64,000 bases of DNA from Pseudonocardia sp. HH130629-09 (GTDB lineage: Bacteria > Actinomycetota > Actinomycetes > Mycobacteriales > Pseudonocardiaceae). The notes below the pieces were generated by a model. It searched no databases. It worked only from the letters and a program-made list of their open reading frames with translations, and was not told the origin of the DNA. The stretch covers positions 3,658,001 to 3,722,000 of the forward strand of contig NZ_CP011868.1 in assembly GCF_001294645.1 (NCBI RefSeq), given 5' to 3'. A program made the position numbers and the translations under genes. Below, piece by piece: positions 33,489 to 43,672 of the stretch; position 1 is the stretch's first letter, and each line of letters begins with the position of its first letter.

Positions 33489-33959
33489 GTGACCGAGCCT
33501 TTCAGTCGACGGGCGTCGGGGACTGCCACCATGGCTGCCCCGACGCCTGGAGCCGCGGGTGTCGTCGAGTTCCTGGACCGGGTCGACCACGCCGTGGCCA
33601 CAGCCCTGTCCACCAACCCGTCCTCGACGGACGTCAGCCGTGACGGCTGGCGCGTCCTGTTGATGCTCGCCCGCGGCACCGGCCGCAGCATGGGCGAGGT
33701 CGCGGGACACACGTCGCTGCCCGCCCCCACGGCCACCCGGATCGTGGACCGCCTCGTCGAGAAGAAGCTGGCCTACCGGTCGGCCGACCCGCTCGACCGG
33801 CGCCGTGTGCTGGTGCACCTGTCTGCCGAGGGACGGACGGTCGTCGAGTCCGTCTGCCAGCGGGTGCAGCGCATCCTGTCGCCGCGCCGCGCCCCCGCCG
33901 CCCGGCCCGCGCCGTGCGACGGGCCGATCCCCGGCCCCCGGGCAGGCCTGGCCATGTAA
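33489..33959 (+). CDS. MarR-family transcriptional regulator
   Basis: A 156-residue winged-helix protein: GDVS.. dimer helices, then the HTH (GRSMGEVAGHTSLPAPTATR) and wing DPLDRRRVLVHLSAEG. The C-terminus ends in an unusual P/R-rich tail instead of the normal dimerisation helix (after QRVQRIL), so the 3' end may be altered. The GTG at 33489 sits eight bases after TACAGT, a leaderless layout; ATG at 33531 (142 aa) is an alternative. Confidence 0.8.
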   Translation: MTEPFSRRASGTATMAAPTPGAAGVVEFLDRVDHAVATALSTNPSSTDVSRDGWRVLLMLARGTGRSMGEVAGHTSLPAPTATRIVDRLVEKKLAYRSADPLDRRRVLVHLSAEGRTVVESVCQRVQRILSPRRAPAARPAPCDGPIPGPRAGLAM

Positions 33960-33996
33960 CCGGCCCCCGCGCTCCCCGCCCCCACCACGTACACGT

Positions 33997-34028
33997 CGGG
34001 CCCGACTCCCCGCTGAGAGTCGGGCCCG
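33997..34028. terminator. Hairpin terminator between marR-type gene and lepA
   Basis: CGGGCCCGACTC (33997-34008) pairs perfectly with GAGTCGGGCCCG (34017-34028), eight-base loop. It lies between two convergent genes, 14 bp after the lepA end in lepA's direction, and can serve both. Confidence 0.85.
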
Positions 34029-34042
34029 CTTCGCGTCCGGGG

Positions 34043-35905
<1,863 letters not shown>

Positions 35906-35940
35906 TCGGCTGTACTCGGCTTTCGCTCATGCGTGGGGCT

Positions 35941-35989
35941 TCGGGCACTTCGGGTGCTCAGGGCACTCGGGGCTCGGGGCACTGGGGCC
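35941..35989. repeat. Degenerate 16-17-bp tandem repeat upstream of lepA
   Basis: Three units beginning TCGGGCACTTCGGG, TCAGGGCACTCGGGG and TCGGGGCACTGGGG, 16-17 bp each, about 35 bp upstream of the lepA start in the 234-bp divergent gap between lepA and cynS. No other feature was recognised in that gap. Confidence 0.6.
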
Positions 35990-36139
35990 CATCGTCCCAT
36001 GTCGGGCCGGGCGGCCGCCGTGGTGGCACCGCAGGTCGTCACACGCTGTTCACGCCGGGCGTCCCCGCGTTGCCCCGACGCGGCCGATCGCGCACGATCG
36101 AACGGCCAGGAGTCGAGTCCCCAACCCGGAGGAGTCACC

Positions 36140-36604
36140 GTGTCGGTCACCCCCGTCCCCCCGCTCGACCGGCTGAGCGCGGCGCGTGTCGTGCTCGCCA
36201 GGAAGAAGAAGCTGGGCCTGACCTGGGACAAGATCGCCGAGGCACTGGGCCGCTCGCTGGAGTGGTCCACCTCGGCCCTGCTCGGGCAGCAGACGCTGAC
36301 CCGCGAGCAGGCCGAGGCCGCAGGCTCCCTGCTGGACCTGGACGACGACGTCGTCGACGCCCTCACCCTCCCGCCGGAGCGCGGCGCGGCCGCGGTGGAC
36401 CTCACCGACCCGCTGGTCTACCGCCTCTCGGAGATGGTGCAGGTGTACGGCACGACGATCTCCGAGCTGGTCCGCGAGGAGTTCGGCGACGGCATCGTGT
36501 CCGCGATCGACTTCGAGCTGGACCTGCAGCGCGTCGCCGACCCGAAGGGCGACCGGGCCGTGATCACGCTGAACGGGAAGTTCCTGCCCTACCGCGTCTG
36601 GTGA
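36140..36604 (+). CDS. cynS: Cyanate hydratase (cyanase)
   Basis: Converts cyanate and bicarbonate to ammonia and CO2. The 154-residue protein has the catalytic triad positions R95, E98 and S121 (RLSEMVQVYG, GDGIVSAIDF) and ends FLPYRVW like the family. The GTG has GGAGGA upstream with good spacing. It stands alone, without cyanate transporter or carbonic anhydrase genes nearby. Confidence 0.96.
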   Translation: MSVTPVPPLDRLSAARVVLARKKKLGLTWDKIAEALGRSLEWSTSALLGQQTLTREQAEAAGSLLDLDDDVVDALTLPPERGAAAVDLTDPLVYRLSEMVQVYGTTISELVREEFGDGIVSAIDFELDLQRVADPKGDRAVITLNGKFLPYRVW

Positions 36605-36633
36605 CCCGGAACAGGGGGCGAGGACGCCACTGG

Positions 36634-36639
36634 TAACCT
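36634..36639 (+). promoter_or_regulatory. Candidate -10 box for rpsT
   Basis: TAACCT in TGGTAACCTTGTG lies about 135 bp before rpsT, leaving a long untranslated leader, as is common for the autoregulated S20 gene. No -35 box is obvious. Confidence 0.35.
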
Positions 36640-36774
36640 TGTGCGTCGAGCGCTCGGCGTGCTCGCCCGAAACGGCCTGGACCCTCTCTCCAGTGATGCT
36701 GTTCGGTGCCGCCGGAGCGGACCCGGACGTACACAAGACCAGCCGACCAGCAGGCAGGAAGACCAGAGGCAGAC

Positions 36775-37038
36775 GTGGCCAACATCAAGTCGCAGATCAA
36801 GCGTGTCAAGACCAACGAAAAGCGCCGGCAGCGCAACAAGTCGGTGAAGTCGTCGGTCAAGACCGCGATCCGCCACTTCCGCGAGGCCGCCGACTCCGGC
36901 GCCGACAACGTCGTGGAGCTGCAGCGCAAGGCGGCCAAGGCCCTCGACAAGGCGGCCGGCAAGGGCGTCATCCACAAGAACCAGGCGGCGAACCGCAAGT
37001 CGGCCCTGGCCAAGCGTCTCAACGACGTCCAGGCCTGA
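36775..37038 (+). CDS. rpsT: 30S ribosomal protein S20
   Basis: An 87-residue, Lys/Arg/Ala-rich helical protein ([20 protein letters not shown] start) binding 16S rRNA near the body of the 30S subunit. Start is GTG at 36775 with AGAGG five bases upstream. It is monocistronic, ended by the strong hairpin at 37056-37090, and is convergent with holA as in mycobacteria. Confidence 0.97.
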   Translation: MANIKSQIKRVKTNEKRRQRNKSVKSSVKTAIRHFREAADSGADNVVELQRKAAKALDKAAGKGVIHKNQAANRKSALAKRLNDVQA

Positions 37039-37055
37039 GCCGCCCCGGTTCCCCC

Positions 37056-37090
37056 ACGACGGCGCCGCCCCATCGGGGCGGCGCCGTCGT
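37056..37090 (+). terminator. Strong intrinsic terminator after rpsT
   Basis: ACGACGGCGCCGCCCC (37056-37071) pairs with GGGGCGGCGCCGTCGT (37075-37090), 16 bp without a mismatch, loop ATC, followed by CGTGTTT. One of the best terminators in the window. Confidence 0.92.
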
Positions 37091-37209
37091 CGTGTTTCCC
37101 GGACCTTTCGTGACCCCCGACCGCTCGTGTCCCCGGACCTCTCGTGTTCCAGGACCGCTCGTGTACCCGCACCGGACACGTCCCTCGACCGATCGCTTTC
37201 CCGGACCGG
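37090..37209. repeat. 17-bp tandem repeat array, seven units
   Basis: Seven consecutive units of 17 bp (first one 18): TCGTGTTTCCCGGACCT, TCGTGACCCCCGACCGC, TCGTGTCCCCGGACCTC, TCGTGTTCCAGGACCGC, TCGTGTACCCGCACCGG, ACACGTCCCTCGACCGA, TCGCTTTCCCGGACCGG. Consensus TCGTGTnCCCGGACCGC. The units are contiguous with no spacers, so this is not CRISPR. It fills the gap between the rpsT terminator and the holA 3' end. Confidence 0.85.
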
Positions 37210-37269
37210 TCACGGCCGCGGGCCGGGGCCCGTCCATGCGCTGCGGGCGCAGGGTGCGAGGTGCGGGGC

Positions 37270-38238
37270 TCAGCGCGGGGTGCGGGCGGACACGACCGCC
37301 AGCACCGCCCGCTCCAACGCGTACCCCGCGTCCGCGGCGACGCCCTTGACGTCGGCGTTCACCCGGGCGGTCGCCGCGATGGCGTCGGCGAGCTGCTCCG
37401 GACGCCACTGCCTGACCGTCTGCTGTGCCTTGCGGATCTTCCACGGAGGCATGCCCAGCTCACCGGCCAGCCGGTTCGGGTCGCCCCGCCCGGCCGAGCC
37501 GACCTTGGCCAGGGTGCGCACCGAGTCCGCGAGCGCGTCGGCGATCAGGACGTGCGGGACACCGAGCACCAGCGCCCACCGCAGCGCCTCCATCGCCGCC
37601 CGCCGGTCCCCCGCGACCGCCGCGTCGGCCACCGCAAAGCCGGAGGACTCGGCCCGGCCGCGGTGATAGCGCCGCACCCCGGCCTCGTCCACGGCGCCGC
37701 CGGTGTCCGCGACGAGCTGTCCGGCCGCGGCCGCCAGCTCCCGCAGGTCCGACCCGACCGCCTCGACCAGTACCGCGAGCGCACCGGGGGTGATCGTGCC
37801 CCCGTGGCGGCGCACCTCGTCGCGCACGAAGTCCGACCGCTCGTCGGCGCGGGTGATGCGGTTGCAGGTGACGGTGTGCGCCCCGGCCTTGCGCATCAGG
37901 TCCAGGACCGCCTTGCCCTTCGCCCCCCCGGCGTGCTGGACCACCAGCACGATCCCGTCGGCCGGGTCCTTCACGTAGTCGGCGAGGGCTGCGGTCATGT
38001 CCTTGTTCGCATCCTGGCCATGAGTGAGCACGATCACCCTGCCCTCCGCGAAGAGCGAGGGGCTGAGGTGCCCGGCGAGCTCGCCGGGGGCAACCTCGGA
38101 GGTGCGGAAGCGGCGCAGCTCGGTCTCCGGATCGCGCTGCCGGGCGCGCCGGACCAGGTCGGACACCGCCCGCTCGGCCAGGAACTCCTCGTCCCCGACG
38201 ACCAGCTGCAGCGGGCCCGGTTCGCTCGTGCTGCTCAC
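37270..38238 (-). CDS. holA: DNA polymerase III subunit delta
   Basis: The clamp-loader delta subunit opens the beta clamp. The 322-residue protein shows the family features LQLVVGDEEFLAERAV at the start, the degenerate AAA+ core (VIVLTHGQDANKDM...) and the C-terminal collar region (KIRKAQQTVRQWRPEQL). GTG at 38238 is the start. As in other actinobacteria it is convergent with rpsT. Confidence 0.95.
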   Translation of the reverse strand: MSSTSEPGPLQLVVGDEEFLAERAVSDLVRRARQRDPETELRRFRTSEVAPGELAGHLSPSLFAEGRVIVLTHGQDANKDMTAALADYVKDPADGIVLVVQHAGGAKGKAVLDLMRKAGAHTVTCNRITRADERSDFVRDEVRRHGGTITPGALAVLVEAVGSDLRELAAAAGQLVADTGGAVDEAGVRRYHRGRAESSGFAVADAAVAGDRRAAMEALRWALVLGVPHVLIADALADSVRTLAKVGSAGRGDPNRLAGELGMPPWKIRKAQQTVRQWRPEQLADAIAATARVNADVKGVAADAGYALERAVLAVVSARTPR

Positions 38239-38380
38239 ACCCCCATGGTGGCCCACACCCCTGACAACGGGTGAGCCGCGTCCCGGCACGACGACCTCGC
38301 CTGGCGGTGCGGTGCCCCGTTCGCGTACCGTCGTCGTCGGTTCCGGCGCTCGGCGTCCGGAGCACCACAACCGCATATGG

Positions 38381-38533
38381 CTCATCCAGAGGGGCAGAGG
38401 GAACGGCCCGTTGAAGCCCCGGCAACCGGCGTCGCACGACGATCCGCCCAGACCTGCGCCTTCCGCGCGGCGAGGACGTCGACGAACACGGTGCCAATTC
38501 CGGCCCGCCACCTCCGGCGGGACAGATGAGGAG
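38381..38533 (+). ncRNA. SAM riboswitch (S-box/SAM-I class) of thrC
   Basis: Core landmarks appear in order: CTCATCCAGAGGGGCAGAGG, then GGAACGGCCCGTTGAAGCCC, CGGCAACC and GGTGCCAATTCC. P1 is CTCATC (38381-38386) with GATGAG (38525-38530). The ribosome binding site GAGGAG (38528-38533) overlaps the 3' strand of P1, and thrC starts five bases later. SAM binding should therefore hide the ribosome site and shut translation. A related SAM-IV fold cannot be fully excluded by eye. Confidence 0.92.
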
Positions 38534-38538
38534 ATCTC

Positions 38539-39807
38539 GTGACTCTCACTGCTGCGCCCGAAACCACCTCTGCCTACGACCTGGGCTCCGCGCGCGCTCT
38601 CGCGTGCCGCGAGTGCCGCCACGAGACCCCGCTCGCCGCGGAGTTCGCGTGTCCGCGCTGTTTCGGCCCCCTCGAGGTGGCCTACGACTTCCCGACGGTC
38701 ACCCGCGCCTCCATCGAGGCCGGCCCGAAGTCGATCTGGCGCTACAAGGACCTGCTGCCGGTCCCCTCGACCGTCGAGCAGCACGCGAACACCGAGCCCG
38801 GCCTGACCCGGCTGATCGAGGCCGACAACCTGGCCCGCGCGCTCGGCGTCCGCAAGATCTGGATCAAGGACGACACGGGTAACCCGACGCACTCGTTCAA
38901 GGACCGCGTCGTCGCCGTCGCGCTCGCCGCTGCCCGTGAGCTCGGCTTCTCGGTGCTGTGCTGCCCCTCCACGGGCAACCTCGCCAACGCCGTGGCCGCC
39001 GCGGCCGCCCGCGCCGGCTGGGACTCGGTCGTGCTGGTCCCGTCCTCCCTGGAGCAGGCGAAGATCGTCACCACCGCGGTCTACGGCGGCACCCTGCTCG
39101 CCGTCGACGGCAACTACGACGACGTCAACCGGCTCGCCACCGAGCTGGCCGCCGAGCACGAGGACTGGGCGTTCGTGAACGTCAACGTCCGCCCGTACTA
39201 CGCCGAGGGCTCGAAGACCCTGGGCTACGAGGTCGCCGAGCAGCTCGGCTGGCGGCTCCCGCAGCAGGTGGTCGTCCCGGTCGCATCCGGCTCCCAGCTC
39301 ACCAAGATCGACAAGGGGTTCACCGAGTTCGGCACCCTGGGTCTGGTCGAGCCCACCCCGTACACCGTGTTCGGTGCCCAGGCCACCGGCTGCTCGCCGG
39401 TCGCGCGGGCCTTCGAGGCCGGTCACGACGTGATCCAGCCGCAGAAGCCGGACACCATCGCGCGCTCGCTGGCGATCGGCAACCCGGCCGACGGTCCGTA
39501 CGTCCTCGACTCGGTGCGCCGCACCGGCGGCTCGGTCGGGCACGTGTCCGACGAGGAGGTCGTCGCCGGCATCCGGCTCCTGGCCCGCACCGAGGGCGTG
39601 TTCGCCGAGACCGCGGGCGGGGTCACCATCGCGACCATCAAGAAGCTGCTCGAGGCCGGGGCGCTCGACCCCGACGCCGAGACCGTCCTGATGATCACCG
39701 GTGACGGGCTCAAGACCCTCGACGCCGTCTCCGGCGAGGTCGGCCCGACGGCGACCGTGCCGTCGACGTCCTCCGCGGTCCGCGAGGCGCTGGCGAACCG
39801 GGGCTGA
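38539..39807 (+). CDS. thrC: Threonine synthase
   Basis: A PLP enzyme turning O-phospho-homoserine into threonine. The 422-residue protein has an N-terminal zinc-ribbon-like region (CREC 23-26, CPRC 38-41), the PLP lysine K121 in NPTHSFKDR, and PSTGNLANA for phosphate binding. It is of the plant-like, SAM-sensitive class judging by this N-terminus (inference). GTG start lies just after the SAM riboswitch, away from hom and thrB. Confidence 0.95.
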   Translation: MTLTAAPETTSAYDLGSARALACRECRHETPLAAEFACPRCFGPLEVAYDFPTVTRASIEAGPKSIWRYKDLLPVPSTVEQHANTEPGLTRLIEADNLARALGVRKIWIKDDTGNPTHSFKDRVVAVALAAARELGFSVLCCPSTGNLANAVAAAAARAGWDSVVLVPSSLEQAKIVTTAVYGGTLLAVDGNYDDVNRLATELAAEHEDWAFVNVNVRPYYAEGSKTLGYEVAEQLGWRLPQQVVVPVASGSQLTKIDKGFTEFGTLGLVEPTPYTVFGAQATGCSPVARAFEAGHDVIQPQKPDTIARSLAIGNPADGPYVLDSVRRTGGSVGHVSDEEVVAGIRLLARTEGVFAETAGGVTIATIKKLLEAGALDPDAETVLMITGDGLKTLDAVSGEVGPTATVPSTSSAVREALANRG

Positions 39808-39881
39808 CCGGCCCCGCCGGCCGGGAGCCGGACGGGGGTCGCCACGCGCGACCACCGTCAGCCCGGCCGGGTCGTCGCCGG

Positions 39882-42269
39882 TCAGGGCCAGGTCACCGGA
39901 CCGGTCGGTGCGTGCGACCACGATGCCCGCCCGGCCAGTCGGTCCACCAGCTCCGGGTTGGGGTGCCGGTAGCTGTTGCCGTTGCCGACGCTGATCACCG
40001 CCGCACGCGGCGCGACGGCGGTGATCAGGTCCGGGACCACCTTGCGGGACCCGTGGTGGGGCATCTTCAGGACGTCGGCCCGCAGGTCGACCCCGGAGTG
40101 GAGCAGGTCGTCCTGGGCGACCAGTTCGGCGTCGCCGGTCAGCAGGATCGTCGCGGCCGGGGTGGTGGCGCGCAGCAGCAGCGAGATGTCGTTCACCGCG
40201 GTCCCGTCGCCGCCGTCAACCGTCAGGGGCGGGTGGACCGGGCCGAGGACCTGCAGGCGCAGCTCCGGCCACCCCAGCTCCATCCCGCGCACGAGCCCCA
40301 CCACCGGAGCCCCGGCCCGCTCGGTGTGCCGGGTGATCTCGCGCAGCCCCGACGCCGGTTCCCGCACCGGCCCGACGGCGATCCCGCCTGCGGCCCGACC
40401 GCGCAGTGCGCCGGCGAGGCCGCCGTCGTGGTCGGCATGGAAGTGGGTGATCACCACGAGCTCCAGGACCCGGACCCCGAGCCGGTCCAGGCAGGTGTCG
40501 ACGGCGTCGTCCGTCGGCCCGGTGTCGACCAGGACGGCGTGCCCCGGGGTGCCGGTGGCGAGGACGAGCGCGTCGCCCTGACCCACGTCGCAGGCCACCA
40601 TCCGCCACCCGGTGGGCGGCCAGCCGGGCGGGGCGAACCGGGTCGGGACGAGGACGACGAGGAGCCCGACCAGCAGCGCCAGCAACAGGGCCCGCAGGCG
40701 CGGCACCCGGCCCATCGCCAGCAGCACGACGAGCACCCCGGTGAGCAGCAGCGCGCCGCCTGTGCCCGCGGGCCACGGCACGGTGGCACCGGGCACCGCG
40801 GCGGCCCGGTCCCCGACCACGACCAGCCACCACACGAACGGACCCGCCAGCCAGGCGCAGCACCACGCTGCGGCCGGGCTCACCGCGGACAGCACCGCAC
40901 CGAGCACGCCCAGCACCGTCGCGGGGGCGACCGCGGGCGCCGCGAGCAGGTTCGCCACCACGGTGACCAGCCCGACTCCCCCGTTGAGCCCGGCGATCAC
41001 CGGCGCGGTGGCCAGCGCCGCGGCGACCGGGACGACCAGTGCCTCGGCCGGCCCGGACGGCAGCCCGCGCCGACGCAGCGCCGCCGTCCACCCCGGTCCG
41101 AGCAGCACCAGCGCACCGGTGGCGACGACGGACAGCACGAAACCCGCGTCGACGGCCAGGGCGGGGACGGCCAGCAGCAGGCCGAGCACGGCCACCGCCA
41201 GCGCCGGCACCGCGGACCGCGCCCGGCCGGCGGCGAACGCGATGAGCACGACCCCGCCCATCACCGCCGCACGCAGCACCGACGGCGACGGCCGGGCCAG
41301 CACGACGAACCCGACCAGGGCGACCATCGCCATCGCGGCCGCGATCCGCGGGTCGATCCGGAACAGGCGCAGCAGGAGCAGCACCGCCCCGGTCACGATC
41401 GCGACGTTGGCGCCGGAGACGGCCGTGAGGTGCGCGAGCCCCGCGGTCCGGAAGTCCTGCTCGGTCTCGGCGAGCTGGGCGCGGGTGTCCCCGATCGCGA
41501 GCCCGGGCAGCAGCCCGGCCGGTGCCTCGGGCAGTGCAGCGACCGCCGCGTCGCGCAGGCCGTCGCGCAGGGCCCCGGCCCCGGTCTGCCACCACGGCGG
41601 CGCGGTCACGTCCTGCGGTGCGCCGCGGACCTTCAGCACGGCGACCGTGAGGTCGGGACGCTGTGCGGGCATGAGCAGCCCGGCGGCGGAGACCTCCTGA
41701 CCGGGGAGCAGCCCGGTCCACTCCGCTGCCGGGGCCAGGAGCAGGAGCTTCCCGCCGGTGGTCGCCCGACCGCCGCCGACGGTGGCCGTGACGAGCTCGG
41801 TGGGGACCAGCGCCATCGCCCGGGCGGCGCCGGACTCGTCTCCACCGCCGGTGGTGCTGCGCAGGATCCGGGGGTCGTCGGTGAGCCGGACGCGGACCTC
41901 GGCGGCGGCGCCACGGTCGGCGGGCCCGCGCAGCGGGTGCGACGCCAGCGCGGCCGCGTGGACGGTGCCCAGGACGGCCGCGACGAGCGCACACCCGGCC
42001 GCGGCGAGCACGATCGAGGACGGCGCCGCGGCGCGAGCGCTGGTCCGGGCACGGAGCAGCGTGACCGTCAGGGCGAGCGCCGCGAGGACGGCGGCGGTGA
42101 TCCCGCCCGCGGTGCCGCCGAGCAGCCCGGCGAGGACGGCGGCCCAGGTGGCGAGCGCGGCCGGGACGAGGCGCAGGTCGGGTGGGGCCGGACGTTCCTG
42201 CTGCTCCGCACGCTCGTCGTCGCGCTCCCCGGACACCGGTTCGGGCCGGCGGGCTCCGGCGCGGGTCAC
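39882..42269 (-). CDS. comEC: ComEC/Rec2 DNA-uptake channel protein
   Basis: The inner-membrane channel for single-stranded DNA in transformation. A 795-residue protein with an N-terminal OB-like domain between helices, the Competence domain (GDTRAQL...HLTAVSGANVAIV) with many helices, and a C-terminal metallo-beta-lactamase domain (THFHADHDGG, LTGDAE, MPHHGS). All parts are intact. It overlaps comEA by four bases. No pilus or DprA genes are in the window. Confidence 0.93.
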   Translation of the reverse strand: MTRAGARRPEPVSGERDDERAEQQERPAPPDLRLVPAALATWAAVLAGLLGGTAGGITAAVLAALALTVTLLRARTSARAAAPSSIVLAAAGCALVAAVLGTVHAAALASHPLRGPADRGAAAEVRVRLTDDPRILRSTTGGGDESGAARAMALVPTELVTATVGGGRATTGGKLLLLAPAAEWTGLLPGQEVSAAGLLMPAQRPDLTVAVLKVRGAPQDVTAPPWWQTGAGALRDGLRDAAVAALPEAPAGLLPGLAIGDTRAQLAETEQDFRTAGLAHLTAVSGANVAIVTGAVLLLLRLFRIDPRIAAAMAMVALVGFVVLARPSPSVLRAAVMGGVVLIAFAAGRARSAVPALAVAVLGLLLAVPALAVDAGFVLSVVATGALVLLGPGWTAALRRRGLPSGPAEALVVPVAAALATAPVIAGLNGGVGLVTVVANLLAAPAVAPATVLGVLGAVLSAVSPAAAWCCAWLAGPFVWWLVVVGDRAAAVPGATVPWPAGTGGALLLTGVLVVLLAMGRVPRLRALLLALLVGLLVVLVPTRFAPPGWPPTGWRMVACDVGQGDALVLATGTPGHAVLVDTGPTDDAVDTCLDRLGVRVLELVVITHFHADHDGGLAGALRGRAAGGIAVGPVREPASGLREITRHTERAGAPVVGLVRGMELGWPELRLQVLGPVHPPLTVDGGDGTAVNDISLLLRATTPAATILLTGDAELVAQDDLLHSGVDLRADVLKMPHHGSRKVVPDLITAVAPRAAVISVGNGNSYRHPNPELVDRLAGRASWSHAPTGPVTWP

Positions 42270-43546
42270 ACCCGCACCAGTTCCTGGAGCTGGGCGAAAC
42301 GGCGCTCGCCGATGCCGTCGATCTCGCGCAGCTGCTCGACCCGGCTGAAGCGCCCGTTGGCGCTGCGCCAGTCGATGATCTTCTTCGCGGTGACCGGGCC
42401 GACGCCGGGCAGGGCGTCGAGGTCCGAGAGGGTGGCGGTGTTCAGGTCGATCTTCCCGCCGGGGGCGGCGGGTGCGGCGGCCGCGCCCGGTTCGGCGCCC
42501 GACGCCGGCTCGGAGCCCGGGGCGGGCAGGACCGGGGCGGCGTCGGCGGCCGGTGGGACCCCGACCGCGATCTGTTCCCCGTCGCCGAGGCGGCGGGCCA
42601 GGTTCAGCGCGCCGAGGTCGACCTCGGGCAGCGCGCCGCCCGCAGCGTCGAGGGCGTCGGCGACGCGTGAGCCGTCGGGGACCCGGACGAGACCGGGCCG
42701 GGCGACCCGCCCGACGACGCTCACGACGAGCGGCCCCGCGGCGACCGGTGCCGCCGCGACGGGCGCCGGCCCACCGGGACCCGCGGACCGGTCCGTCTCC
42801 CCCGTCGCCGCCCCGCCGGGCACCGCCGTCACCTCGGGCAGGCCGCCGACGGGCTGCACGGTGGGACGGTCGAGCCACACACCCACCCCGGCGACGAGCG
42901 CCCCGGCGAGCACCACCGCCACCAGCGCGAGCGCACCGGGGCGGCCCGGGTCCACCCGCGCCCCGGCCAGCGACGGCGGCAGCCACCGCTGGGCTCGGCG
43001 GCGAAACCACGACGGCCGCCCGCCGTGCGGGACGTCGTCGCCGAGCTCCTCGGACGGTGCGGGGTCGTCCCGGGCCAGCAGGGCCAGAGGGTGGCTCGCA
43101 TCGGGGTCGGCGGTCCACACCGGTGTCGGCCCCTCCGGCGCGACGGGACCGGTCGCGCCGCGGTGCGCGGCGGAGGGATCGGCGGACCACACCGGTGGCT
43201 CCCCGTGCGGGGCGGCGGAATCGGGCCGGCCCGGTGTCGCGCCGTGCAGGATGGCTGGGTCGGGCCGGCCGGGCGTCACACCGGGCCAGGTGCCGGGCCG
43301 GGACGCGGACGGCGTCATCCCGGGCCCGGAAGCGCAGGGGGTGTGGAGCGGGAGCGGCACGACGGCGCCCAGCCCGTGGGCCGGCGGTGGTCCGGGACGT
43401 GGCCCGGAGGGGCCGGTGGCCACCGGCAGCGCGGGCAGCGGGACGGTCGGGGGATCGAGCCGGTCCGCGACCGCGTCCACCCGCCCGCGCGTCCCGATCC
43501 CGGCGAGCCGCCGGGCCGGGTCGAGGGAGGCGTCGGTCCTGGTCAC
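42266..43546 (-). CDS. comEA: ComEA DNA receptor with long proline-rich N-terminus
   Basis: The C-terminal 65 residues are a helix-hairpin-helix DNA-binding domain (IDLNTATLSDLDALPGVGPV), preceded by an SLBB domain (VVSVVGRVARPGLVRVPDGS) and one TM helix at about 205-225. The first ~190 residues, cytoplasmic by prediction, are P/G-rich with repeated PGRPDPA/PVWSADP-like phrases, much longer than in classical ComEA. A TAGCGT box seven bases before the GTG suggests a leaderless start. Operon with comEC. Confidence 0.92.
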   Translation of the reverse strand: MTRTDASLDPARRLAGIGTRGRVDAVADRLDPPTVPLPALPVATGPSGPRPGPPPAHGLGAVVPLPLHTPCASGPGMTPSASRPGTWPGVTPGRPDPAILHGATPGRPDSAAPHGEPPVWSADPSAAHRGATGPVAPEGPTPVWTADPDASHPLALLARDDPAPSEELGDDVPHGGRPSWFRRRAQRWLPPSLAGARVDPGRPGALALVAVVLAGALVAGVGVWLDRPTVQPVGGLPEVTAVPGGAATGETDRSAGPGGPAPVAAAPVAAGPLVVSVVGRVARPGLVRVPDGSRVADALDAAGGALPEVDLGALNLARRLGDGEQIAVGVPPAADAAPVLPAPGSEPASGAEPGAAAAPAAPGGKIDLNTATLSDLDALPGVGPVTAKKIIDWRSANGRFSRVEQLREIDGIGERRFAQLQELVRV

Positions 43547-43553
43547 GCACCCG

Positions 43554-43559
43554 ACGCTA
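43554..43559 (-). promoter_or_regulatory. Candidate leaderless -10 box for comEA-comEC
   Basis: TAGCGT on the minus strand, seven bases before the comEA GTG. Confidence 0.45.
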
Positions 43560-43672
43560 GGTGCGCCACCCCCGTTCCGACCGGCCGATGCCGGGCCTGT
43601 GGACGGATCGATCGATTGGGGACCGATGCGCTGCCGTCGGCCACGACGCGGCCGGATCGTCGGCGGTCCGTG

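Noticed and set aside
35941-35989. Attenuator or leader peptide before lepA
   Set aside because: Only a degenerate short tandem repeat is present; no ORF with regulatory codons or terminator-like hairpin was found.
37090-37209. Possible CRISPR-like array
   Set aside because: Units of 17 bp are contiguous, diverged and without spacers; no cas gene is nearby.
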